In this document: piece after piece, positions 22,578 to 35,500 of the stretch
How positions within the stretch are numbered: position 1 is the first letter of the stretch
How the letters are laid out: the number at the start of each line of letters is the position of its first letter
Assembly (NCBI RefSeq): GCF_032362555.1
Contig: NC_083506.1
Coordinates: 9,905,501 to 9,969,500 of the forward strand
Origin: Amyelois transitella
Taxonomy: Eukaryota > Arthropoda > Insecta > Lepidoptera > Pyralidae
Direction: 5' to 3'
Length of the DNA: 64,000 nucleotides
Made by a program: the position numbers and the translations under genes
The notes under the pieces: generated by a model
What the model was told of the DNA's origin: nothing
The model's input: only the letters and a program-made list of their open reading frames with translations
Database searches by the model: none

Positions 22578-25500
22578 GCGATGGTTAATTATGTTCGTAT
22601 GTTACTAAAATATTTATTTTTTTCATTTAAAGATGTTTTTCAATGAGAATATAAGCTCTCTTGAAGAGGTATCGCATATGAGCGTGTTAAAGTTTGGTTA
22701 CTGATAAGAGTGCCAGTTGAATCTAAAATTTTAATGCTGCGAAACTGCTAAACAAAGTAAAAATATACTAACTTATTATAATTTATTTTGTACAATAAGA
22801 CGAAAGCCAAAGCGAAATTATCGTCTATTATTAAACATGTTTTGAAAAAGAATTTAATTTCTTATAGACAGGCACTAGTTGAGCTGATTCTTTCGGTTCA
22901 CGAATATATTTTGAAATGAAACTATTAAATCGAACAATGAGTGCTTTATTAACGAAATGTATGGTAAAAGAATGTCTATTGTGAGGTCATTGTTTTACAA
23001 CCAACTTATACAGTTACATGAACGATTATCGTAAATTGTAACATTAGTATTCCAAATTTTGGAAAATTTACAGATGTAGTGAGTACAGATATTGCAATAT
23101 AAAATTTTCTAAATATCATTTAAAAAGGTAAAATTTAATTTGAAATCCGTGCCTCAAATTAGGCCAAAAAGAGGTAGAGTTGTATTCTGAAATATATCCT
23201 GTTACATTCTGTACCCACTTTTTAGAAATAATTCATGAATCAAATCTTAAGTATAATAAAATTTGCGCAACAGATACAACGTTACAATGATACAACAACT
23301 TCATACCAAATCGTACACTACCTATATTTTAATTACCAATTTGATATTTAAGAGGATAAGTGATTTGTAAATAGAACTGGAGTTTATAAAATAATACATA
23401 ATTTATAATAAATTATTTGTTTCATTCGACAAAAGAAATAAATGTTACCTTTTAATAACTATAAATTTAAATTAAGACAGTCAAAGACAAAAAATCTGAA
23501 TAGGTGAATAGTATAAATAAAGAAAACTTCCAACTTTTGAAATAAATTTAGCAATGTTAGCGTTGCACAAAGTAGAGAGATAAAATAAAGTGCGACTTTG
23601 AATTGTCAACATGTGCACTCTTTCCTCGGAAAGTTTTAAAGAACCATTCGAATAGACGCTATGTCACTCCATCTCTACATTGTTCAGCGCCAAAAACTGC
23701 TTCTAAACAATAAAAAAAATGTTTTATTTTTTCTATTAGCTTTTTAGTTAAAATTCTTGTTTTGTAAACTACAAAAAATATATATTTTAAATAAAGAGAG
23801 AATGGAGGCATATTCTATAAATACTTTACATAAATACGTGTATAATGCGTAATTAAACTTTAACAAAATATAATGATTATTTAATAGCTCAGACTCATTA
23901 GCAAATTTGAGTTATTCGTCTGTTTTACTATTGTCCGACGAAAACAGAAATCTAAATTTCATTTATTAGTTTTTTTTAGTTTAATTTTACATCCAGTTAA
24001 GACTCACATAGGTTGTCCAGTTTACTTTCGAAATGTTCTAGCGCCCAGAAATATTTAGTACTAAAAACAGAGACAAGGTATCACCTAACACAAATTATTA
24101 ACCAAACTTTCAGCCTTTACTCAAATTCCGAAGACGAATGCTAATTCGACCGAGCTATAAACTACCCCGAAATAAACCTACTGTTTAACGACAATACATC
24201 ACAAATGTTTTATTACAATATTTCCTTTGCCTCGAGGAAGGGAGTGCCTCACGAATGCCGCCTCACTCACACACGCATGCGAACACTTAATATACTATTA
24301 TCACGGTTTCGTTTTAGGAAAAAACAAACTACAATACAAAATTATGACAATAAAATCTACTAACCTTAAAATAAATTACGAGGCCACCCGTATCATGTAT
24401 AAAAATGAATTCTACTTAAAATAATTTTTTTCTCAAATCGTACGGGAGCCGTTTGCATTTACACAAAAAATTTCAATTTATTACGGGTACCGAGACCTGA
24501 GATAATACCGAAGGTTATCATTAAAATTAATTAAACCACCCTTAAAGTTGTGTCACGACGATCACGAGAGTGGGCACTCATCCAAACATTGCCCGGGCTT
24601 CGCTGGCACATGACAAGGATTGGGACTAGATAGGACTTGGGATAGGAACTCACTAGGATTACAGGGAGGGAGGAGTCACACTGAACACATATTAGCTACG
24701 TGTCATTAACGTAAATTTTGCGATATGCAATAAATATCAAGAAAAAATAAAATTACATTATAACTTGTGAAAAAGCCCGAAATTTAATTTTTCTCCAACG
24801 GAATGTTACAAGTTGCTAATTATTCTCCAAAATTGAAAATCCACTGCATATCTAACGCGAATCGTAAAATACTACACCCTACTAAATATTTCAGAACCCC
24901 GTTTTCTGAAAATATAATGACGTACAACAAGTGGTTAAAGTCAGACTTTTTAGCTTTTATAAAACAAAATAATAACAATTTTACTTGCATATAATAATAT
25001 ACATCGCAATATGTATTTACATATACATAATATTACTTTCATTTAATATACACGTAAATATTACTTTATATCAATTATATGAGTGGTCGATAATATCTGC
25101 AGCGAGGCCGCAGCACGGCACGAGCCGCGTTCAGATCCCTGACCGGCCACGGCCCCGATGCCGGCCAGTTCGACACACACAAACATACAAATCCATTAAA
25201 ACAATATACAACGTAAAAATACTATTTGGTATATTATAATAGCAGAAATCTAGCCGTCATAAAATCTATCAAAGCTGTATATCATATCTACACGGACACA
25301 GAAATATACTCATACACATATATTAGTCAAAATAAACCAGTCACAAATCACAGTTGACATAAATTCTCGATTTCCCTAAGTCTTGTAATTTACATAAAAT
25401 TATAATTAACACATCAATTTAAAAATACCTACTAAAATATTTGAAGTGAAGAAATGATTACAAATAAATGCTTTTTGGAAATTATCTGCCGAAAGTGATA

Positions 25501-26042
25501 GAGAACATAATATATCTCAATTCCAAAATTTGCATTGATGTTAGTAAAGATTTAGAAATAAACATATTTGGATGTAGTTGAGCAGTGAATAGATTATGTT
25601 CAGTTGTTACAAATTATGCAGGTATAACTGGCAAGTAACATCGTGAATGTGTACTCGAATCGACATGCCCATCCAACAGGAATAAATTAAACAAACCTCA
25701 TTACAAAATAACAATATTAAGTATCAACCGTGAATGCGCAAGTGCAATTGTGAACCAACGACAACGCGAGACCGATTCGATGTACAGTTTTAACTGTCAA
25801 CTAACCATTACAATTTACAAAACTAAGATCATATCGGAGAATTAAACATGAAAACAATTGTCTCGTCTTTAAGAGTTACAAACTATCACTATAACTAATT
25901 TCATGCAATTATATACTATATCGACCACATCTAGTTCAGTAAGTCACCTCATTAAAACATTGGTGAAACTACACTACAGGCCTGTGTTAACACTCACTTC
26001 TTTAACGAAAACAAACGGCACGTAAGCATGCAACGTGCAACA
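22578..26042. other. Intergenic between DM-domain gene (+) and Transportin-1 (-)
   Basis: Convergent, strongly AT-rich gap of about 3.4 kb. It presumably holds the 3'UTR of the DM-domain gene; candidate AATAAA sites include about 23442 and 23515. A small GC-rich island at 25083-25170 stands out, but no frame gives a recognisable protein. Otherwise I see nothing I can support. Confidence 0.5.
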
Positions 26043-26308
26043 TTTATTAGACAAAACGAGCACATAAGCCTAGCACCCCGGCTCGGCTTCACTCGCGAAG
26101 CCGATTCGACCGCGAGTCACAGTAACGTTCCGATCACTTCACACCACGAACGATCGACTGCGATTGAGCGCGATACGCGCCGATCGACATTCGATCCGTC
26201 GAACAATCGATACCTCCGCAGCTCCACGGTGAGGTGACGGTGTTGGCACATGTTGACCGCGACTCCCTACGCGCAATGTCGTCCCGACCCGTGCTGACAT
26301 TGATTCCC
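26043..26308 (-). other. TNPO1: Probable 3'UTR terminal exon of Transportin-1
   Basis: After the Transportin-1 stop (26587) the transcript meets a strong donor, GAGATG|GTAAGT, at 26567/26566. An excellent acceptor (TTTTGTTATTTTTAG) lies at 26309, opening a CpG-rich block that ends in AATAAA (26048-26043). The exon would be about 270-290 nt. The stop is only 20 nt before the junction, too close to trigger nonsense-mediated decay under the usual 50-55 nt rule. Confidence 0.55.
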
Positions 26309-26586
26309 CTAAAAATAACAAAACACGTAAGAAAATGATTGAAGTTGATACAACTCCCGACGGTGCTAACATTTCAATTTATTTTCCTTATTTACATTAT
26401 ATAATACCAAGTGTTACATGAACTAAACGAAATAAATTATCTGATTCATCGACATAGATCTGAAGTGGATTGAATAAATGGAGCTTTAGTTTGGTAAATA
26501 AGCAAATATAATGACATTAACATTCCCTATTATTTTATAATTCTAGATTTTTTTTATTTGACTTACCATCTCGAATATAATTTTGT

Positions 26587-29500
26587 CTATATCCCGCACA
26601 TGGCCGAGAGCCGTGCACTCAGTTGCACCGGGAACTGGTCAGTGAACCGGCGCCAGTTCTCCTCGCCCACTTGGTTCTTGAAACCGTGCAGTATTTTGGT
26701 GAACATCTCCTTGAGGTCGTCCTTGGGGTTCGACCAGGACGCCACCGCGTCGCAGAAGAACATGAAGTCCGGCACCACGCCCGCCGGGTTCACTTGTATC
26801 ATCTGACAGATGCCACGGAACGCGGAGTCCTTCTCGTCGTTGTCACGAATGTTCCGTAGAGATGCGCACCTGAATGAAAAATAAGTTTGTTTGCCGAACC
26901 AAAACTAATATATATACCAAAATAAATCATTAAAGTAATCGTTTAAATAAAGCAATAATTCAAGATAAATAATCGTATAAGTATACTGGTCAAAATAAAT
27001 ATGTAGTGAGAGTACTGAAAGTGATTAGCACACAAAAACATATTCGAACACTGATTCAATGAGCATTCCAAACTGTAAGCCGATACTTTATGAAGCGACC
27101 TCAAAAATAAAATACATTAACACATGCTGTTAATTATTATTTAAACTAAAAAATAAAGAAACTAAAATTCTTTATAAATATTATATGGACATAATAATAC
27201 GAAATGAAGATATATATTGTCCACATAACTGACTTTCAGTTTGGATAAAACAATACTTTATATGTAAATAATAAATTTAGCTGATTTAAATTTTGAAAGC
27301 GGATGGTGTTCAACACATATAAGAACATCACCGAAAATAAGATGATCAAACAAATACCGCCCCATATACCGCCGAGTGTAGTGTGGCCATGTCGGTATAA
27401 ATATTAGGTACATGCCTGGTAAACTTAAATGAGAATAAAATATTATGTAAAAAAATATTAACAAGCCATGAACAAACACCATCCACAATCGAAACAATAC
27501 CTAAATATAACTTATTTAATATTAAACGTAATATAAAGTAATAATAAAAAAAATGACTACAGACCACTGGCGTACAAATTGATGTAAAACGGGTGCGACG
27601 TCGTGGGGGCACACATAACCTAGCCGACCGATAGTAATCGCTACACGCCACGACACGACATACCGAGAACAAAACCAAGAAAACAAATCAACAAACCATC
27701 CAAAACATACTTAAATTACATAATTTAAGAGCAACAAATTAGTGTTACAAATAGAAAAAAGTGAAATAATTTATGGGCTAAGTAATTGCTATTAAATTAA
27801 ATATTGGGCTTTCAATAAAAGATGGCCTAGAATTTGATCTAGTGTGTGTTAAATAGGGGCCCATCAAAATCTATGGATGACAGAGCAACAAAATTTTAAA
27901 ATAAATTTAAGAATTGTAATATTCATCTCTCTTGGCCATCTTTTCAAGTTAGGCGCACACTTTTGTGTTAGTACTCTATATGTGGTTAAAGTATTTACAT
28001 TACAACCCCATAAACAAAAACGAAATTGATCACAATGAAGTAATAAACCAATAAGCAAAAACTTATAGTTGATTCACTAAATTAGCGTCTATAGTTTTTA
28101 ACTTAGCAGATTTTTGCTCACATACATAGATATAGGAGTATGATAAACTATCGACATTTTAAACTGAAAAATAGAATTAATTAATAAATACAATTAGTAA
28201 CAATGAGTAGCTCCTGTCAATCGTTAGTTATATGTAGACAACGAACTATCAACAGATGCTAACAACAATAAGGTATAACATGATCATGGTTATGGTAAAA
28301 GTAAATAAAGCAATGATAAAAATATATAGTAATAAAAAAGAATTTGTTTTTTAGAAGTTTTCTGCCACCGAGAGAGGTAGTCTAGAAAATGGTCATTTTG
28401 GTAAAGTTACAACAATAATGCGGGATATAGTTTTGACATAACATACCTGTGTTTTCCAGCAGGGTTTTGGGTGTGTTGTGCCTGTTGATAATATCAACTA
28501 AATGGTTCAATACTAAGGGTATATATTTTGACGTATCAGGTCCTGAAATAATAAGGCCGTGTAAGATTTTAAGGTCACAAAACAAACAGATATATTTTTA
28601 TTAGCTTAACCTGTTGCTACAACTGTTCTTCGGTTCTTGAACAAATCATCGGACGGAAGCATTGACCCAAACAAGAAAATTCTTTCACAGTTAAATAGTT
28701 CAATATATATGTATATACTTGCCTAACTTGATGCTGATTTCGCCGATGGCCCAAGTAGCGTTATTGCACACAGATATAAGTTCCGGATTGAGGTTCATGC
28801 CCAGGATAGGCAAGAACTCCGGTATGTAGGGGTGCACGTGCTGGAAACACGCCTTCGTCAAGTCGCCGAGCAGAGCGAACGAGGATTGACGCACCTACAA
28901 CAAATTTAAATCTATAACATACATTCTAATATTCTTCTACTTCCGTACCTATTCCCTTATTTGCGGTCGGCGCTAACATGTCTATCTTGACTTGTACCCG
29001 TTTTTAATCCGTTATCTACTACGTGGCCTGTAGTCGCTCCTTACTCCTCTTTGGATCAGAGACAGTCACAACTTGTTTAACGGCGTAAGATTCGTCACTC
29101 CACGACATGCCTGTACCATCGCATGCATTCTTATATTATAAAGGGAAAATATTTGTGGAGTCGTTGAATGAAAGAAGGCTGACTAAGCAAATATACAAGG
29201 AGTGTTAATGGGAATGTTGGAAGGGAAAGACCTATATTTATGTACCTTAATCAAATATAGGATGTCCTAGGGAAATGTGAGAGATCAAGAGTATCTTAAC
29301 TGACAACCTTGCATGAAGAGTTTTGTTGAATTGATAAAGCGAAAGTTGTAGGCAGGGATTGTGGCAAATGGAAAGATGCAGTCTCTACCTACCCCTTCGG
29401 AATATAGGCGTAATTTTAACTACCGCTTAATGACGCTTAAGCCAAAATACCTGCAGTTTTATTTCCGGAAAGCCCCGGCATATCTAGTTACAAAAACGTA

Positions 29501-32500
29501 TATGTACCTAATTAATTTAAAAGTACACTTTTTATGAATATAGAATAGTAAATAACTAAAATATATAAACATCCCATTATATCTCTTGATGCACATAGCT
29601 GTGTCTAACATAATAATATTTTATCTAGGACACTTACCTCTGGCATGGGATCTTGCATGCACTGATATAGGAGTTGCATCAGATTTGAGTTGTGCACTAA
29701 GTGGTCTATGTGCCCGTCCAGGCCCTCTGTCAACCCGCTCAGCAAGTCCAAAGCTACGATCATGAAGTCCTTGTCTGGCGCTTCAAACTGCTCAGGACTT
29801 TGGCTGTTGGCCTGAAAGATTAATTTATATTAAGATTCTCTTCATAACTTTTTCTAAAAAGCAATTAGCTTGCTTAATAGTATAGTAAGATATCCAATAT
29901 GAGCTGCATGAAAGTAAATTAATAAAGAAATGGAATTTTAATCCTTTGTTGTTAAAAAAGTTCAAATTTAATGTTGACATTGTTTTCTACCTGTTGAAAC
30001 TATAATATGCACATCTGTTGGTATTCAATTTACTGAATTTTATAAAACAATATTGGTAACTTACAATATTCTGATTTAATGTCTGTTCTATCAGAGATAC
30101 ACATCTCCTGAAGACTGGCTCACAGTAAGGTAAGAAGCCGGACTGTAGGGCTGTCGCCACTGATGATAAACACTGCAAAAGAAATAAACACACATTCATA
30201 CACAAATCCTAAACCTAACAAGTCCGTTTCAGTTTACTAAGTGACTGTTTAATAAACAATTATTTTAATTAGTTCTAAATTAATACAAATTAAAAAAAAA
30301 ACATTAAGAGCAGGCATTTCTATTGTTTAGTAGCTTCAGTCTGTTCCGCTCGGGATATAATATCGCGAATCCCTTGGAAATAGTTTTTATTACTAAGCTG
30401 AAAGGCATTAATTTTTAATTTACCACAATGCAGTTTCGACGTCAGTCATTACTAGGCTTTTATTTTAATCACAAAGTTTTACATAGACAGACAGACAGAA
30501 AAAAGAACAGAAGAAGACAAACACATTTTGATTTTTTTACAATTTGGTACTCACTTCGAGCAACGGGAACAAATCCTTATCCTCGTCCTTAAGCACATTC
30601 CACTTCGTTATGAGCGGTGGCATCAGCAGGTTTATATACTCCTGCTTGTTGAGGTGGTGTCCGACCGAGTCGGCCAGCGTTCCGATAGCATCATACAGAA
30701 TGAGGAGATTTTTGTGTTGGTATTTACTGAACGCATACACTAGTGTCTGGAGGATGTAGCCGAGATATGGCACCAGTTCCGTGCAAGCTTCTTCCTCCAG
30801 CGTAGCGAAGGCTGAGCAAGCGGCCTCTTGCACGCGTTTGTTGTTGTCCAAGACACGCTTTAGCAGCTGTAATAAATATAAAAGTAAATATGCAATCAAT
30901 CTAACAAAGCCTTTAGGGTACAACAGTGATTAAAAACATGGATTTTTTTGTTATTGAGTATGAATAGGTAGAACTAAGTAAATAATACTTAAAAAGTAAA
31001 CTTTGCTTTTATGATTAGAGTTTGTTAAAGATATGAAGATACTTGGAGCTATCCTTTTGATGTCCGCTCCACTTCGCCGTGTAAGATGGCCAAAGCAGTA
31101 CCTCAGTCATGACGGGCCGCAGGTACAGGTCGTGCGACTGCGACACGATCCAGTGCGAGTAGCGCGACAGCGTCCAGCAGGTGATGGCGCGCACCAGCGC
31201 CTTGCGCTCGGCCAGGCAGCACACCAGGTACGGCACCAGGTCGGGCAGGTGCGGCACCATGCCGCCCATGCAGCCGTCCGCCACCGCGCCCAGCGCCAGG
31301 ATGCCGCTCTCCTGCCGGCCCGCTCGCGGGTTACAAATGTTCACAACAAAATAACCACTCTTGTTAACATTATGAAATTTTTGATCATCTTTTTTCTACT
31401 GACTATAGTCTCGGTTACTTTGGAGAGGAGCCCGTACAATGTACATCCTAGATTGGATGAGTCAGGTTTTTACGCAAAGCGACTCTGGTCTTATATCCGC
31501 CCCTTTGCAGGGGATCCTAAATATTGGATCATAGTTACACTTCCAGTAGCCTAAAGATTTCCTCACGATGTTATACTCATCTTTAGAGCATCAGTTAGAA
31601 TTTAAACTAATGTACATGATTTCAAAAATAGTCATTAATTCCTAATCATGGGAGGAGTACACTATTTTCGCGTTTCGTTCGTCGTTTTCTCCAACAAAAC
31701 GGTAGGCACCCTTTCTTGACTTCTAACACAATCTTTATTGTCCTGTTAGTTCTGTATTTCTCAACCCCTATTCTATGGGGGTATTTGAAGGTAAACATGA
31801 ACATGCCAACCTTGATGACCCAGTTGTCGTGGAACAGCGTCTCCTTCAGTATGGGGAAGAGCACGGGCAGCAGGTCTGCGCCGAACACGTTGGCGAGCAC
31901 GTCGAGCGCGGCCGCGCTGCACTTGCGCAGGTTCCAGTCGGACAGCGAGCCGTCGTCCGCGTCCGCGCCGCCGTCCTCCTCGTCGTCCGACTCGCCGCCG
32001 CCGGACATGTTGCTGTCGCCTGCGCCTGTTGCGCAATCAATGTTTAGTCCCTTTCATATTTTTAGTAAAAAGTTATTAAAGCATGCACTGTATGAATATG
32101 AAGCTGGATTGTGAGTCAGGTTTTTGAACAAAGCACCTACCTTCTGATCATCTCAACCTTTGCAAGGAAGGTCCTATTCGAACATGCTTGAATTTGGAGG
32201 CTTCCCAATGGTACGTTCGGCGTTAGAGCATCGGTTAACAATCAAACTAATGTAATGAATGTTCTATTTTGTCTTAATAATTTGTTTCGATAATACTATA
32301 ACTATTCGCATGCAACATCATTGTTTTATGAATAAATGAATTGCATGTACATTAACGTATCTTGATCAAATTAAGGATGTCCTGGTAAAGGGTCAGGTCA
32401 AAAGTACCCGAAACCGCTGAGCTTGCATGTTATGAATGTGGATGAAGCGAAGGAAGTATTCAGAGATCGTGGCAAGTAGAAAGAGGGAGTCTCTGCCTAC

Positions 32501-35500
32501 CCCTCCGGAAAAGAGGCGTGATTTTATGTATTTTATGTACAACTTTAAAAAAGGTGTCACCGGTACACGGCCCGGACCCCCTCTAGGTGTCCTCTGAGCC
32601 AACACACATACCATTATGCTTCATGGTGTGCGAGCGCGGCTTGTGGAACCTGGGCCGTATGTCGGACTCGCGGTCGGGCTCGGCGTCGTCCGCGTCGTCG
32701 TCGCGGTCCCCCCGCAGCAGGATCACGTCCATCTCCGAGTACCGCATGCCGTGCACCAGCACCGGGAGCAGGGCTTGCAAGCGGGGGCCGAGGACCTGAA
32801 TTACGAATACAATAACTCTTTATTACACCTAAATTTATTACAGTAAATTCACATTGCAGTGTGGTTCCCGGCACCAATATAAATAAGAATAGGACCACTC
32901 CATCTCGTTCCCATGGATGTCGTAAAAGGCGACTAAGGGATAGGTTTATAAACTTGGGATTCTTCTTTTAGGCGATGGGCTAGCAACCTGTCACTATTTG
33001 AATCTCAATTCTATCATCGAGCCAAAAAACTGAACGTGGCCTGTCAGTCTTTTCAAGACTGTTGGCTCTGTCTAGCCCGCAAGGTATATAGATGTGACTA
33101 AATGTATGTATGTAAATTCACATATATTTATATTGTGTTGCAGCAAAAGGTGATCATAATACTAAAAGCGATCTCTTCCTGATAACCTTTGAATTATTAA
33201 TAAACCTTCACTAGAAAAGATTAGCAGTTGGCGCTGAGTTAAATTAAAGTCTATACTATTTTTAACAAAAGTTTATAAGTACATGAATCTTAAAATGGAT
33301 GAGATGCGGATTCAGATAGGGCTTTACGAATTGAGAAAAGGGAGAGCTCTGCCCAGAACTGGGACACAAATAAAAGTTAAAAAAAGCTTTGTAAAGATAA
33401 ATGTAGGAAAGCGAGTTCCAGGCCCCGAAACACTGTGGCCGAGGGTGAAAATGAGAACACGCAACAATAGAAACAAAAATCACGTCTTTCTATAGTATTT
33501 TGTGTCCTCAAAGGAGGAGTTATTTTATTCTATGAATTAAGACAGTCATATAGATAAATGTGCCGTGTGGTTCCCGGCACCAATAGAAAAAAGAATAGGA
33601 CCACTCCATCTCTTTCCCATGTATGTCGTAAAAGGCGACTAAGGGATAGGCTTATATACTTGGTATTCCACTTTTAGGCAATGAGCTAGCCTTTCAGTCG
33701 GTTGTTGGGACTTAATTATATGTTATGTTATATAAATAAATAAAACAATTTTTATAAAAGCAATCTGAATCTGATGATGAAAAATTAATACAAAGTCACA
33801 CAGTATTATATAATATACCTTACCTCTCTACAAACATTTTGCTCAGCAAGGGACAACCAGAACTCGCATGCCTCGAGGGCTACGGCTTCTTCCGCGTCTT
33901 GCGTGCGTACCAGCATGTACTGAAATACATAACATTACATTGTAAAGAATAAATAATGTTGCACTATCAAGGAATATCTATATCTGTTCTTGAATCAATG
34001 ATAGTAACGACTGTTTGTGAACTTTTTTGCATCATTTGACAGTAACCAGCATTTTTTCTTAATAAGCTTTCACCCATGGCTTCGGCCGTGTCAAATACCC
34101 TATGTCTTCCTCGATACTCTACACTATATTAATGGTGAATTTCATGGAGATTAATCTTCATAGAGCATTGGTGGTCGAATCGGTAAGGTGCCTGTTCAAA
34201 GCGCGGTTGCGCAAGTTAAGACACCCGTTTGAAACCCACCGCGGCCATAGACCAATGACTATTTACGAAGTTATGTTCATTACATTAGTTTAATAACAAA
34301 CCGATACTCTTACAGTGAGGTAAAACATGGTACAGAAACCTGCACATTCAGGCAACTGGATCTGTTCCCCTGCAATAAGCAAGGGCTCACTCCGGGCTCC
34401 TCTCTAGATTGTGAGGATGCAACCGGGACTATAGCCAGGACGGAGAAGGTTGAGGGATTTTGATATAAAAAATGGACAGACAAACACACTTTTACATTTA
34501 TATTATTAGTATAAATTTTCACATTAATTAACATTAATGAAAAAAAAAACCAATATGCATAAAATAAAACATACCTCTATAATGTTTGGCAGGTGGGGTA
34601 TAAGCCTATCTAATCTGACTTCCAACAACAGTACGAGTGCATGGCAAACATTTTTTCTAACATCAGGATCTTCGTCAGCGGCCAGGTGGAATAAATTCTG
34701 AAAATTTAAAGTTTATGTTCCTCTAAATCAAGAAAATAAAATTATTATTTCAATATAGAATACTAGCTGTCCTGGCAAACATTGTTTTGCCATATAAATA
34801 ATTTTTAAGTTATTAAGAGGTATGAATGAAAAATAGATGTTGGCCAATTCTCAGACCTACTCAATATGCTCACAAAATTTCATGAGAATCGCCAAGCCGT
34901 TTCGGAGGAGTACGGGAACGAACATTGTGACATGAGAATTTTATATATAAGATTTATTTTTTAATGTGACTACCGCAAACTATTATTTCCAAATCAAACT
35001 GGAGTGAGGCAGTAAACCATACATACATACATATGGTCACGTCTATATCCCTTGCGAGGTAGACAGAGCCAACAGTCTTGAAAAGACTGATAGGCCATAA
35101 AAACAATAAAAGTAATTAATTTAAAAAGATTTTATGCCTTATCTTTTTTTTACTCAAATTCAATACATCTTGCTTTTTTGCAACTTAGTTATTCATTGCA
35201 TTACTAATTTGGGATAACAAAACTTAATTTTAATTAGAAAACACATCCTTACCTCAATGAATGCATCAATATGCAACATGAGAGCTTGAGTTCTTCCCAA
35301 TATGAAATAATTGACACAAGCAATAGCATGACATCTTATTTTGGGAGAATTATGCCTAAAGAATTGTAAAAATTTTGGTATTAAAACATTTAGTGGTCTG
35401 TTAAGTGCATCACTGTCTAGTAATTCAGCTGTGTCTTCACATATTTTTTGCAGTGCTCCAAATGCTCCCTGGAAAAAAATTAATATGAAATAGATTTATT

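Noticed and set aside
26028-26372. Coding frames on both strands in the CpG-rich block
   Set aside because: No recognisable protein. The splice sites and AATAAA fit a minus-strand 3'UTR exon of Transportin-1 better.
31033-32114. Plus-strand open frames over Transportin-1 exons 7-8
   Set aside because: They are antisense shadows of GC-rich exons; the minus-strand frame gives the conserved HEAT sequence.
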